A stretch of 64,000 bases of DNA from Serratia ureilytica (GCF_013375155.1 NZ_JABXOF010000006.1:186001-250000); one strand, 5' to 3'. Shown: positions 10,119 to 21,512, counted from the first letter of the stretch. Numbers and translations are program-made. The notes: a model not told the origin generated them from the letters alone.

Positions 10119-10374
10119 CGTATAAATACCTCTAAATCTTTCCTGTTCAAATAACCGTCATCCTGACGTATTCGTATGAAAACACGGTTGGCATACTGCC
10201 CCCCGCCTCCAGGCGACAAACAAAAGAAACCTGACTCGGAACGGAGCCCAAGCCAAGATCGGTTTTGCATTTTGATACGCATTTTAGCCTAGAGTTCCTT
10301 GAGGGTCATCGTTTACTTTTTCCCTGATTGCACCGTAGTATGACGGCACGTTATCCAGCTGTTATCCCGAGATT

Positions 10375-11808
10375 ATGCGTTTTTCACGAATTGTCAGTGC
10401 ATTGGCTTGCGCATTTATTCTGAATGCGAATGCGGCCCCGGTTGAAGAGTACACACAATATCTGCCTGATGGGGCCAACCTTGCCCTGGTCGTTCAGAAG
10501 ATCGGCGCCGGCACGCCGACGATCGATTACCACTCTCAGCAAATGGCGCTGCCGGCCAGTACCCAAAAAGTGCTGACGGCGCTGGCGGCATTGCTGCAAC
10601 TCGGGCCCGATTACCGTTTCACCACCACGCTGGAGAGCCAGGGCGATATCCGCGACGGCGTGCTGCGCGGCAACCTGATCGCTCGCTTCAGCGGCGATCC
10701 GACCTTCAAACGCCAGAGCCTGCGCAATATGGTGGCCGTCCTGAAAAAGCAAGGCGTGCGCCAAATCAGCGGCGACGTGCTGGTCGATACCTCGGTCTTC
10801 GCCAGCCATGACAAAGCGCCCGGTTGGCCGTGGAACGATCTGACGCAGTGCTTCAGCGCGCCGCCGGCCGCCGCCATCGTCGATCGCAACTGTTTCTCGG
10901 TCTCGCTGTACAGCGCGCCGAATCCGGGCGACATGGCGTTTATCCGCGTCGCCTCCTATTATCCGGTTAATATGTTTAGCCAGGTGCGCACCCTGGCGCG
11001 CGGCTCGGCAGACGCGCAGTACTGCGAGCTGGACGTGGTGCCGGGCGAGCTGAACCGCTTTACCCTGACCGGCTGCCTGACGCAGCGCAGCGAGCCGTTG
11101 CCGCTGGCCTTCGCCATCCAGGACGGCGCCAGCTATGCGGGCGCCATCTTGAAAGACGAGCTGACGCAGGCCGGCATCCAGATCGACGGGCATTTGAAAC
11201 GCCAGACGCGTCCCGGCATTACCGGCACGGTGATCGCGCAAACCCAGTCGGCACCGCTGCACGATCTGTTGAAGATCATGCTGAAAAAGTCGGACAACAT
11301 GATTGCCGATACCGTCTTCCGCACCATCGGCCATGAGCGCTTCGGCGTGCCGGGCACCTGGCGAGCGGGCTCCGATGCGGTGCGCCAGGTGCTGCGCCAA
11401 AAGGCCGGCATCGATCTGGGCAATACCATCATCGCCGACGGTTCCGGCCTGTCGCGCCACAACCTGCTGGCCCCGGCGACCATGATGCAGGCGCTGCAGT
11501 ACATCGCGCAGCACGACAACGAGCTGAACTTTATCTCGATGCTGCCGCTGTCCGGCTATGACGGCACCCTGCGCTACCGCGGCGGCCTGCATGAAGCTGG
11601 CGTCGACGGCAAGGTGTCGGCCAAGACCGGCGCGCTGCAGGGCGTCTACAACCTGGCGGGCTTCATCACGACAGCCAGCGGCCAGCGCATGGCCTTCGTG
11701 CAGTATCTCTCCGGCTACGCCGTGCCGCCGGAAGATCAGAAACAGCGCCGCGCGCCGCTGGTGCGCTTCGAAAGCCGCCTGTATCGGGATATTTACCAAA
11801 ACAACTGA
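10375..11808 (+). CDS. dacB: Penicillin-binding protein 4 (D-Ala-D-Ala carboxypeptidase/endopeptidase)
   Basis: DacB is a periplasmic class C low-molecular-mass penicillin-binding protein that trims stem peptides and cleaves cross-links. The 477-residue precursor has a signal peptide (about residues 1-20, LNANA cleavage region) and the active-site motifs SxxK (STQK, Ser62), SDN (in KKSDNMIAD) and KTG (in VSAKTGALQG). Length equals that of E. coli PBP4. The ribosome binding site is weak (CGAGATT). It lies only 8 bases upstream of basR, so the two-component genes are probably read from the dacB transcript, an arrangement not found at this place in E. coli. Confidence 0.98.
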   Translation: MRFSRIVSALACAFILNANAAPVEEYTQYLPDGANLALVVQKIGAGTPTIDYHSQQMALPASTQKVLTALAALLQLGPDYRFTTTLESQGDIRDGVLRGNLIARFSGDPTFKRQSLRNMVAVLKKQGVRQISGDVLVDTSVFASHDKAPGWPWNDLTQCFSAPPAAAIVDRNCFSVSLYSAPNPGDMAFIRVASYYPVNMFSQVRTLARGSADAQYCELDVVPGELNRFTLTGCLTQRSEPLPLAFAIQDGASYAGAILKDELTQAGIQIDGHLKRQTRPGITGTVIAQTQSAPLHDLLKIMLKKSDNMIADTVFRTIGHERFGVPGTWRAGSDAVRQVLRQKAGIDLGNTIIADGSGLSRHNLLAPATMMQALQYIAQHDNELNFISMLPLSGYDGTLRYRGGLHEAGVDGKVSAKTGALQGVYNLAGFITTASGQRMAFVQYLSGYAVPPEDQKQRRAPLVRFESRLYRDIYQNN

Positions 11809-11816
11809 GGGTCATC

Positions 11817-12479
11817 ATGAAGCTGCTGGTCGTTGAAGATGATGAACTGCTGCAACAGGGGCTGGCGTTGGCGCTGACCGGCGAGGGTTACGTCTGCGAC
11901 TGCGCCGCCACGGCGGCGGAGGCCAACAGCCTGCTCATCACCAGCCAATACAGCATGGTGATCCTGGATCTCGGCCTGCCGGATATGGACGGCGCGGCGC
12001 TGCTGCGGCAGTGGCGCCGCCAGCAGATCGATCTGCCGGTGCTGATCCTGACCGCCCGCGACGCCCTGGAAGATCGCGTCGACGGGCTGGACGCCGGCGC
12101 CGACGACTACCTGGTCAAACCCTTCGCGCTGGTTGAGCTGCAAGCGCGCGTGCGCGCCCTCCTGCGGCGCTACCAGGGCCACAGCGACAACCTGATGCAG
12201 GTGGATGACCTGCAGTTGAACCTCTCCAGCCAGCAGGTCTACCTGCAGCAACAGCCGGTGGAAGTCACGCCAAAAGAGTTCGCCATTCTGTCGCGCCTGA
12301 TCATGCGTGCCGGGCAGACGGTCAACCGTGAGCTCCTGCAACAAGATCTCTACACCTGGCAAGACGACCTGGGCTCCAACACGCTGGAAGTGCACATCCA
12401 CAACCTGCGCCGTAAACTGGGCAAGGATCGCATCCGCACCGTGCGCGGCATCGGCTACCGCCTGGAACCTTCCTCATGA
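11817..12479 (+). CDS. basR: Two-component response regulator BasR (PmrA type)
   Basis: A 220-residue OmpR-family regulator. The receiver domain has the acidic pocket Asp8/Asp9, phosphoacceptor Asp51 (ILDLGLPD) and Lys102-type KPFA; the C-terminal winged helix has TPKEFAILSRL and NTLEVHIHNLRRKLG...IRTVRGIGYRL. Similarity is closest to BasR/PmrA, which in other enterobacteria controls lipid A modification and polymyxin resistance. The stop overlaps the basS start (ATGA). The eptA or arn genes are not in the window, so targets here are inference. QseB is the main alternative family. Confidence 0.88.
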   Translation: MKLLVVEDDELLQQGLALALTGEGYVCDCAATAAEANSLLITSQYSMVILDLGLPDMDGAALLRQWRRQQIDLPVLILTARDALEDRVDGLDAGADDYLVKPFALVELQARVRALLRRYQGHSDNLMQVDDLQLNLSSQQVYLQQQPVEVTPKEFAILSRLIMRAGQTVNRELLQQDLYTWQDDLGSNTLEVHIHNLRRKLGKDRIRTVRGIGYRLEPSS

Positions 12480-13537
12480 TCAGCATGCGCCGCCGCCTGC
12501 TGCTGATGTTGGCGCTGATCCTGTTGGTCACGCAGCTCATCAGCGCCTTCTGGCTGTGGCACGAAAGCCAGGAACAGATCAGCTTCCTGGTGGACGAAAC
12601 CCTGTCCGCCAAAGTGCGCAGCGAGCGCGTCGATACCGAGATCGCCGAAGCCATCGCCTCGCTGTTGGCGCCTTCGCTGATCATGATGATCGTGACCCTG
12701 CTGGCGTCTTTCTGGGCCATCAGCTGGATCACCCGCCCGCTCAACCAATTGCAGCAGCGGCTGGAAAAGCGCTCTGCCGATAACCTGACGCCGCTGCCCA
12801 TCACCAGCGACAGCCAGGAAATGGTGGCGGTCACCAATGCGCTCAATCAGCTATTCTCGCGGCTGGACAACACCATTCAGCAGGAACGCCTGTTCACCGC
12901 CGACGCCGCCCACGAGCTGCGCACGCCGCTGGCCGGCATCCGCCTGCATCTGGAACTGATGGAAAAACAGGGCGTCAAGGGCAGCCAGGCGCTGATCGCC
13001 CGCATCGATCAACTGATGCACACCGTCGAGCAACTGCTGATGCTGTCGCGCGCCGGGCAAGACTTTGCCAGCGGCCATTACCAGCATTTCGATTGGGTAG
13101 CCGATGTGATCCAGCCGCTGCGTGAAGAGCTCGACGAAATGACCGCCCAACGCGGGCAAACGCTGGCCTGGCAATTGCCGGCCGCCGCCGCGGTGAACGG
13201 CGATCCGGTGCTGCTGCGGCTGCTGCTGCGCAACCTGGTCGAAAACGCCCACCGATACGGCCCGGAAGGTGGCGCGATACAGGTGCGGTTAACGCCGCAG
13301 GACCGCGGTTATCTGCTGCAGGTCATCGACGATGGCCCGGGGATCAAGGAAGAGATGGTCGGGGAGCTGACGCAGGCGTTTCGCCGCATGGATCAACGCT
13401 ACGGCGGCAGCGGACTGGGCTTGAATATCGTGATCCGCATCGTGCAGCTGCACCAGGGGCGCTTGACGCTGGAAAACCGCCGCGATGCGCGCGGCCTGAA
13501 TGCCCAGTGTTGGCTGCCGGAAAAGGCGCTCAAATAA
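12476..13537 (+). CDS. basS: Two-component sensor histidine kinase BasS (PmrB type)
   Basis: A 353-residue inner-membrane kinase. It has a transmembrane helix at about 8-27, a short periplasmic segment, a second helix at about 66-84 ending in ITRPL, a HAMP-like region, the phosphoacceptor His146 (ADAAHELRTPLAG), and the ATP-binding N box (LLRNLVENAHRYGPEGG), DDGPGI and GGSGLGLNI. The periplasmic segment carries two ExxE motifs (Glu30/Glu33 and Glu55/Glu58), 25 residues apart as in Salmonella PmrB, where they take part in ferric iron sensing. ATG at 12476 overlaps the basR stop. A hairpin terminator follows. Confidence 0.88.
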   Translation: MISMRRRLLLMLALILLVTQLISAFWLWHESQEQISFLVDETLSAKVRSERVDTEIAEAIASLLAPSLIMMIVTLLASFWAISWITRPLNQLQQRLEKRSADNLTPLPITSDSQEMVAVTNALNQLFSRLDNTIQQERLFTADAAHELRTPLAGIRLHLELMEKQGVKGSQALIARIDQLMHTVEQLLMLSRAGQDFASGHYQHFDWVADVIQPLREELDEMTAQRGQTLAWQLPAAAAVNGDPVLLRLLLRNLVENAHRYGPEGGAIQVRLTPQDRGYLLQVIDDGPGIKEEMVGELTQAFRRMDQRYGGSGLGLNIVIRIVQLHQGRLTLENRRDARGLNAQCWLPEKALK

Positions 13538-13538
13538 C

Positions 13539-13563
13539 AAGGGCCCAGCGTTGCTGAGCCCTT
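13539..13563. terminator. Bidirectional terminator between basS and obgE
   Basis: An 11-bp stem with one mismatch (AAGGGCCCAGC / GCTGAGCCCTT) and a GTT loop, in the 36-base gap between the convergent genes. Confidence 0.75.
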
Positions 13564-13573
13564 TATCATCGAA

Positions 13574-14746
<1,173 letters not shown>

Positions 14747-14762
14747 TTACCGTCTCCGTAAA

Positions 14763-15734
14763 TCATTCACCGGGCTGCTTCAAAGGAGCAACCTGGGGGG
14801 GTTCTGCCCGTCGCGGCCACCACCGGTGACCAATTGCGGAAAACATAGCGCCCGCCACGACCACAAACGCGCCAACATAGCCGACGAGATTTAACGTCGG
14901 CGCGGCGAATGCCTGGGGCCAGGCCAGCGCCAATAAATCAGAAAACAGCAGGGTAAACAGCGGGGTCAGCGTCACCAACGCACTCACCTGCGCCGCCTGC
15001 CAGCGCGCCATCGCTTCCGCCAGCGCGCCATAGCCGATCAACGTGTTGGCGCCGCAAAACAGCAGGCACGCCAATTGCCAGCCGCTAAGCTGGAAAATCA
15101 CCTCGGGTTTGGCCAGAGGGAACAACGCCATCGCACATAAAGTGTACAACATAACCAGGATCTGCGGCGAAGCCAGCCGTCGCAGCAATACCTTCTGCGC
15201 CACGCCGTAGCTCACCCAGACCATCGCCGCACACACGCCCAGCATGACGCCCAGCGTGTAGTCCGTCAGCCGGGTAAAGATCTCTATCAGACTGACGTTG
15301 AAAAACAGCATCAGTCCACAAATCAGCATCAAGGCGCCAATGACCTGGGTGATGCGCATGCGCTCTTTTAAAATCAGCACGCTGGCGAACATCATGCCCA
15401 CCGGCGACAGCTGGCCAATCACCTGCGACGCCGTCGGGCTCAGGTATTGCAGCGAGGAACTGAAGAACACAAAGTTGCCCAACAGCCCCGCCGTGGCGAT
15501 CGCCAACAGCAGCAGCCAACGCGGTTGACGGAACATCTTCAGCGGCGGCAGCTTGCCGCGCACCGCGAGGATCACGCCCAAACCGATGGCGGCCATGGTA
15601 AAGCGATACCAAACGACGGTAAACGGCTCCATCACCGCCAACACTTCTTTCATCGCGATCGGCAACGCGCCCCAGCAAACCGCCGTGGTTAACGCCAGGG
15701 AAATACCCACGCCGACCTGCTGCTTCGTATCCAT
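14763..15734 (-). CDS. yhbE: EamA/DMT-family inner-membrane transporter YhbE
   Basis: A 323-residue membrane protein with ten predicted hydrophobic helices arranged as two EamA repeats; the first begins VGVGISLALTTAVCWG and the second DYTLGVMLGVCAAMVWVSYG. The C-terminus is short, charged and proline-rich. The substrate is unknown. ATG at 15732-15734 (MDTKQQVG) gives the E. coli YhbE length; a 13-codon longer reading lacks support. It lies between rpmA and obgE, the conserved rplU-rpmA-yhbE-obgE order, but a terminator separates it from rpmA, so expression may depend on read-through. Confidence 0.94.
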   Translation of the reverse strand: MDTKQQVGVGISLALTTAVCWGALPIAMKEVLAVMEPFTVVWYRFTMAAIGLGVILAVRGKLPPLKMFRQPRWLLLLAIATAGLLGNFVFFSSSLQYLSPTASQVIGQLSPVGMMFASVLILKERMRITQVIGALMLICGLMLFFNVSLIEIFTRLTDYTLGVMLGVCAAMVWVSYGVAQKVLLRRLASPQILVMLYTLCAMALFPLAKPEVIFQLSGWQLACLLFCGANTLIGYGALAEAMARWQAAQVSALVTLTPLFTLLFSDLLALAWPQAFAAPTLNLVGYVGAFVVVAGAMFSAIGHRWWPRRAEPPQVAPLKQPGE

Positions 15735-15783
15735 ATTACCTTCGCCAACGCTGACAGGGCTGCCCGCAGGCAACCCATAAATG

Positions 15784-15812
15784 TAAAAAGCCCCGCAACG
15801 AATTGCGGGGCT
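15784..15812 (-). terminator. Terminator after rpmA
   Basis: On the minus strand AGCCCCGCAA / TTGCGGGGCT closes a four-base loop and is followed by TTTTT. It lies between rpmA and yhbE and should reduce transcription into yhbE-obgE. Confidence 0.9.
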
Positions 15813-15839
15813 TACATCTATTTCGTAAGGCTCGAAAAA

Positions 15840-16109
<270 letters not shown>

Positions 16110-16114
16110 CTAAC

Positions 16115-16483
<369 letters not shown>

Positions 16484-16499
16484 TCACAATAGGGCGCGA

Positions 16500-16528
16500 A
16501 TTCTACGCAAAAAAGCGGCGCATGACAA
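16500..16528 (-). promoter_or_regulatory. Strong sigma-70 promoter for rplU-rpmA
   Basis: TTGTCA-N17-TAGAAT on the minus strand, about 75 bases upstream of the rplU start, with ideal spacing and only one or two mismatches per box. Confidence 0.85.
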
Positions 16529-16696
16529 GAGCAGAATAAGACCAGATGTACAAAAAAGAAGAAAAAAAACACAGTTTCTTTCGTGGCGTTTATCTGAACC
16601 GTTTTTCAAGTACAATCATAGGGACAGTTACCGCCATGTACCGATGTGAGCAGCGATCTCAACGCGGTGAAGAGAAACACAGCTGAAAAAAACACA

Positions 16697-17668
16697 ATGA
16701 ACCTAGAGCAAATTACCGAGTTAACCGCGCAAGATATGGCGGCCGTGAACGCAACAATTCTCGAACAGCTGAATTCCGATGTCACGCTCATCAATCAGCT
16801 TGGCTATTACATTATCAGCGGTGGCGGTAAACGCATCCGGCCGATGATCGCCGTCCTGGCGGCGCGAGCGTTGGGCTATGAAGGCAACAAGCACGTCACC
16901 GTCGCCGCCCTGATCGAATTCATCCATACCGCCACGCTGCTGCATGACGACGTCGTCGACGAATCGGACATGCGCCGCGGCAAAGCCACCGCCAACGCCG
17001 CGTTCGGCAACGCCGCCAGCGTGCTGGTCGGCGACTTTATCTATACCCGCGCCTTCCAGATGATGACCAGCCTGGAATCGCTGCGCGTGCTGGCGCTGAT
17101 GTCGGAGGCGGTCAACGTCATCGCCGAAGGCGAAGTGCTGCAGTTGATGAACGTGCACGATCCTGACATCAGCGAAGAAAGCTATATGCGGGTGATCTAC
17201 AGCAAAACCGCCCGTCTGTTTGAGGCGGCGGCGCAATCGTCGGCGATCCTGTCCGGCGCCAACGCCGAGCAAGAGAAGGCGCTGCAAGATTATGGCCGCT
17301 ACCTCGGCACCGCTTTCCAGCTGATCGACGATCTGCTCGACTACAGCGCCGACGGCAGCACCCTGGGCAAAAACACCGGTGACGATCTGAATGAAGGGAA
17401 ACCGACCCTGCCGCTGCTGCACGCGATGCACAACGGCGACGACGCACAGCGTGAGATGATCCGTGGCGCGATTGAGCAAGGCAACGGTCGTCATCTGCTG
17501 GAGCCGGTATTGCAGGCGATGCAACAATGCGGTTCGCTGGAATACACTCGCCAACGCGCCGAGGAAGAAGCCGACAAGGCGATCGCCGCGCTGCAGGTCT
17601 TGCCGGCCTCGGAGCACCGCACGGCGCTGGAAGGCCTGGCGCATCTGGCAGTGCAACGCGATTTTTAA
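16697..17668 (+). CDS. ispB: Octaprenyl diphosphate synthase
   Basis: IspB makes the C40 prenyl chain for ubiquinone and menaquinone. The 323-residue protein contains both aspartate-rich motifs: first LLHDDVVDESDMRRG, second QLIDDLLDYS, plus GGGKRIRP near the N-terminus. ATG at 16697 (MNLEQITELTAQDM) equals the E. coli start; a 17-codon upstream extension is open but unsupported. A TACAAT -10-like box lies at 16611-16616. It is followed by a stem-loop, then by the converging Mu-type gene. Confidence 0.98.
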   Translation: MNLEQITELTAQDMAAVNATILEQLNSDVTLINQLGYYIISGGGKRIRPMIAVLAARALGYEGNKHVTVAALIEFIHTATLLHDDVVDESDMRRGKATANAAFGNAASVLVGDFIYTRAFQMMTSLESLRVLALMSEAVNVIAEGEVLQLMNVHDPDISEESYMRVIYSKTARLFEAAAQSSAILSGANAEQEKALQDYGRYLGTAFQLIDDLLDYSADGSTLGKNTGDDLNEGKPTLPLLHAMHNGDDAQREMIRGAIEQGNGRHLLEPVLQAMQQCGSLEYTRQRAEEEADKAIAALQVLPASEHRTALEGLAHLAVQRDF

Positions 17669-17695
17669 GAAATAAAAGTTTCTTAACATTCTTAT

Positions 17696-17717
17696 CAGGC
17701 CCGCTGAGGCGGGCCTG
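17696..17717. terminator. Stem-loop between ispB and the converging Mu-type gene
   Basis: CAGGCCCGC-TGAG-GCGGGCCTG, a perfect 9-bp stem ending just before the downstream stop codon. No good T tract follows on either strand, so termination is only likely. Confidence 0.55.
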
Positions 17718-17718
17718 T

Positions 17719-18075
17719 CTAGGTATTGTTCTCTTCGTCAATACGCGCTAGCAGGCCGCCTATCCCTTCCCGCATCAGGAAAGCCACCATTTTCTCGCGC
17801 TCGCTCTCCGTCAAATGGTAGTAATACTCGATCCATACCGCTAACGGATCCTGGCGTTCTACGTCATACGCCGCCCCATCTTCTTTCAGCATCAGCAGGT
17901 TGCGTGCACCAGGCGGCAGGCTGTCGATATGATACTCCAACGCTTTTCCCTGCACGCCTTTACGCCTGCGGCTTATCCAGCCTTCGCGCCGGGCCATCAG
18001 ATTGATTCCCTGTGGTGAGGAAGGTAATCCTGCGATGCCTGTCAGTTCCTTGGCGGCAAACCACTCGTTTTTCAT
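17719..18075 (-). CDS. Small protein with Mu-type helix-turn-helix DNA-binding domain
   Basis: A 118-residue predicted DNA-binding protein. The first 60 residues (EWFAAKELTGIAGLPSSPQG, ARREGWISRRRKGVQGKALEYHIDSLPP) match the pattern of the Mu-type HTH domain shared by phage Mu transposase A and Mu repressor c. The rest is a helical, charged tail (IEYYYHLTESEREKMVAFLM). It has no transposase catalytic domain and is far too short for MuA. Three candidate ATGs (18084, 18081, 18075) exist; I chose the last, with GAG nine bases upstream, but this is uncertain. It is divergent from the Ner-like sfsB with two inverted repeats between them. E. coli has no such gene here. Function unknown; a regulator is likely. 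Confidence 0.8.
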   Translation of the reverse strand: MKNEWFAAKELTGIAGLPSSPQGINLMARREGWISRRRKGVQGKALEYHIDSLPPGARNLLMLKEDGAAYDVERQDPLAVWIEYYYHLTESEREKMVAFLMREGIGGLLARIDEENNT

Positions 18076-18169
18076 AGCCATCATCTCTGGGCAATAGTGG
18101 GCAAAGTCATTTTTGGAAATTACTTGGGTATTTTTTAGGAAATTTAATGGTATTCTTGTTTCCGAATAA

Positions 18170-18191
18170 GCGTTTCACGTTGTTCAAACGC
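18170..18191. repeat. Inverted repeat, candidate operator
   Basis: GCGTTT and AAACGC arms separated by 10 bases, in the gap between the Mu-type HTH gene and sfsB, 12 bases from a second inverted repeat. Confidence 0.6.
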
Positions 18192-18203
18192 CTAACCCTG
18201 ATC

Positions 18204-18223
18204 CGTTAGTTATACCACTAACG
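18204..18223. repeat. Inverted repeat over the sfsB promoter region, candidate operator
   Basis: CGTTAGT-TATACC-ACTAACG, perfect 7-bp arms. The spacer resembles a -10 box (TATACC) pointing to sfsB, 33 bases before its start, so binding here could repress sfsB. Confidence 0.65.
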
Positions 18224-18255
18224 CAACTTTGGCTAATCAGAAAAGGAATGTAAAC

Positions 18256-18516
18256 ATGAATTCAAGGAACCCAGATTGGCATCCGGCAGATATCATCGCG
18301 GCGTTACGCAAACAGGGCACCACGCTGGCGGCGGTGTCGCGCAAGGCCGGATTAAGCTCATCAACGCTGGCCAACGCGCTGTCGCGTCCCTGGCCGAAGG
18401 GGGAATGGCTGATCGCCGAAGCAATCGGCATCCACCCATCGGAGATCTGGCCAAGCCGCTATTATGATCCGCACAGCGATTGCCTGCTGGATCGAAAAGC
18501 CCGCATCAAATCGTGA
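18256..18516 (+). CDS. sfsB: Ner-like DNA-binding protein SfsB (Nlp)
   Basis: An 86-residue helix-turn-helix protein similar to E. coli SfsB/Nlp and to the Ner repressors of Mu-like phages. Diagnostic blocks are DWHPADIIAALRKQGTTLA, SRKAGLSSSTLANALSRPWP and IGIHPSEIWPSRYYDP. ATG at 18256 has AGGA eight bases upstream; a TTG start nine codons earlier is less likely. It follows ispB as in E. coli, where SfsB is reported to affect maltose genes. Here the next gene is mdh, not murA. The regulated genes are not known; the inverted repeats upstream are candidate binding sites. Confidence 0.92.
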   Translation: MNSRNPDWHPADIIAALRKQGTTLAAVSRKAGLSSSTLANALSRPWPKGEWLIAEAIGIHPSEIWPSRYYDPHSDCLLDRKARIKS

Positions 18517-18524
18517 ACGCGGGG

Positions 18525-18556
18525 CAAAAAAAACCGCCGGAACAGCGTCCGGCGGC
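18525..18556 (-). terminator. Terminator after mdh
   Basis: CCGCCGGA / TCCGGCGG stem with a six-base loop, followed on the minus strand by eight T residues. It separates mdh from the convergent sfsB. Confidence 0.9.
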
Positions 18557-18587
18557 GTTTATCGGCTGACTATCGGCGACGAGACGA

Positions 18588-20461
<1,874 letters not shown>

Positions 20462-20467
20462 AACCTG

Positions 20468-20514
20468 GCGCTAACAAAGTGCGGCTACCGCCCGCATTTT
20501 GTTAGCGCTTCTTT
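20468..20514 (+). terminator. Terminator after argR
   Basis: GCGCTAACAAA / TTTGTTAGCGC, an 11-bp stem with an inner GC-rich stem (GTGCGG/CCCGCA), followed by TTCTTT. Confidence 0.85.
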
Positions 20515-20864
20515 AACCCTCGCGTTACCTTTCCGGCCTTCAACCGCGTTTAACACTGCTTTTTTATCCCGCAACAACACATTTCCATGACATATCCATG
20601 TAACCAGCAGTACCCACTGTGATCTTCCGCACTTTTGGTCAAAAGCACTTACCTTATTGAAATTACATAAATTTAACATCGAAAGATCGTTTTATGAGCG
20701 TTTTTTATTCCTTGTAGTTATAAAAAATAAGGTTCATCGGTTTAAAGTTTCACTAGCAACTGTTAGCGAACTATTAATTTTTGGCGTTACTAGCTGTATA
20801 CTCATTTTCGTGAACTGAATCACAGTTCGTTGGAACTGATAAAAGAATACGATGAGGTGAGATG
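20515..20864. other. Non-coding region upstream of the tandem yhcN genes
   Basis: About 350 AT-rich bases. An open frame at 20485-20679 on the minus strand matches nothing I recognise and overlaps the argR terminator. A TATACT -10-like box lies at 20797-20802, about 60 bases before yhcN, without a clear -35. I see nothing else that I can support. Confidence 0.5.
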
Positions 20865-21128
20865 ATGAAAATTAAAGCTACCGTTGCAACCCTGAGCGTT
20901 CTGTCCATGCTTTCCTTTGGCGCATTCGCAGCACAATCTGTTGATGCAACCCAGGCCGCAAAACTGCAGCCCGCCGGTGTGATCACCGTGAGCGGCGTCG
21001 CCGCTGCGCCTTCCGACATTCGTCAGGCGCTGTCCGATAAAGCCGACGCCAAAGGGGCGACCGCTTACCGCGTGATCGAAGCGCGCAACGACGGCAACTT
21101 CCACGCGACCGCTGAAATTTACAAATAA
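20865..21128 (+). CDS. yhcN: DUF1471 (YhcN-type) periplasmic stress protein, copy 1
   Basis: An 87-residue precursor with a signal peptide (about 1-22, ending SFGAFA) and a small DUF1471/YhcN domain with the typical VSGVAAAPSDIRQALSDKAD and GATAYRVIEAR blocks and end ATAEIYK. Family members such as BhsA, McbA and YhcN respond to acid, peroxide or surface stress. Start at the second of two adjacent ATGs gives a six-base gap to GAGGTG and the E. coli YhcN length. The position after argR is as in E. coli. Confidence 0.93.
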   Translation: MKIKATVATLSVLSMLSFGAFAAQSVDATQAAKLQPAGVITVSGVAAAPSDIRQALSDKADAKGATAYRVIEARNDGNFHATAEIYK

Positions 21129-21248
21129 GTACCGGCATTACCCGGCAACGGGCAATACATCTCTGGAATCAAACGCTGTCATAACGGCCTTCAAGAATAA
21201 AAATCGCTGCCAAGCCCTTCCAGGCTGTTATGACCAAGGATCGCTATC

Positions 21249-21512
21249 ATGAACATGAAAACTACTCTCGCTGCACTCGGTTTGCTGTCTGTCATCTCCT
21301 TTGGCGCGTCTGCCGCCCAGTTGGTGACTAACGATCAGACCGCCAATCTGCAATCTATCGGCACCATTACCGTCAGCGGTATCGACGGCGCACCGACCGA
21401 CATTCGCCAGGCGCTGTCGGAGAAAGCCGATGCTAAAGGCGCGACCGCCTACCGCGTGATCGAAGCGCGTAACGAAGGCAACTACCACGCCACCGCCGAG
21501 ATTTACAAATAA
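21249..21512 (+). CDS. DUF1471 (YhcN-type) periplasmic stress protein, copy 2
   Basis: A second 87-residue YhcN-type protein, 120 bases after the first. Its signal peptide (MNMKTTLAALGLLSVISFGASA) and mature domain are clearly duplicated; the last 37 residues differ from copy 1 at only three positions (D/E, D/E, F/Y). AAGGA lies eight bases before the ATG. A stem-loop without T tract (ATTACCCG-GCAA-CGGGCAAT, 21138-21157) sits between the copies, and a strong terminator follows this one, so both may come from one transcript. Function inferred from the family only. Confidence 0.92.
   Translation: MNMKTTLAALGLLSVISFGASAAQLVTNDQTANLQSIGTITVSGIDGAPTDIRQALSEKADAKGATAYRVIEARNEGNYHATAEIYK

Noticed and set aside
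17719-18516. Remnant of a Mu-like prophage
   Set aside because: Only two small regulator-type genes are present. No transposase catalytic domain, MuB, head or tail genes or end repeats are visible, and base composition does not stand out.
20485-20679. 64-codon minus-strand frame after argR
   Set aside because: Overlaps the argR terminator, no convincing start signal, no recognised product.
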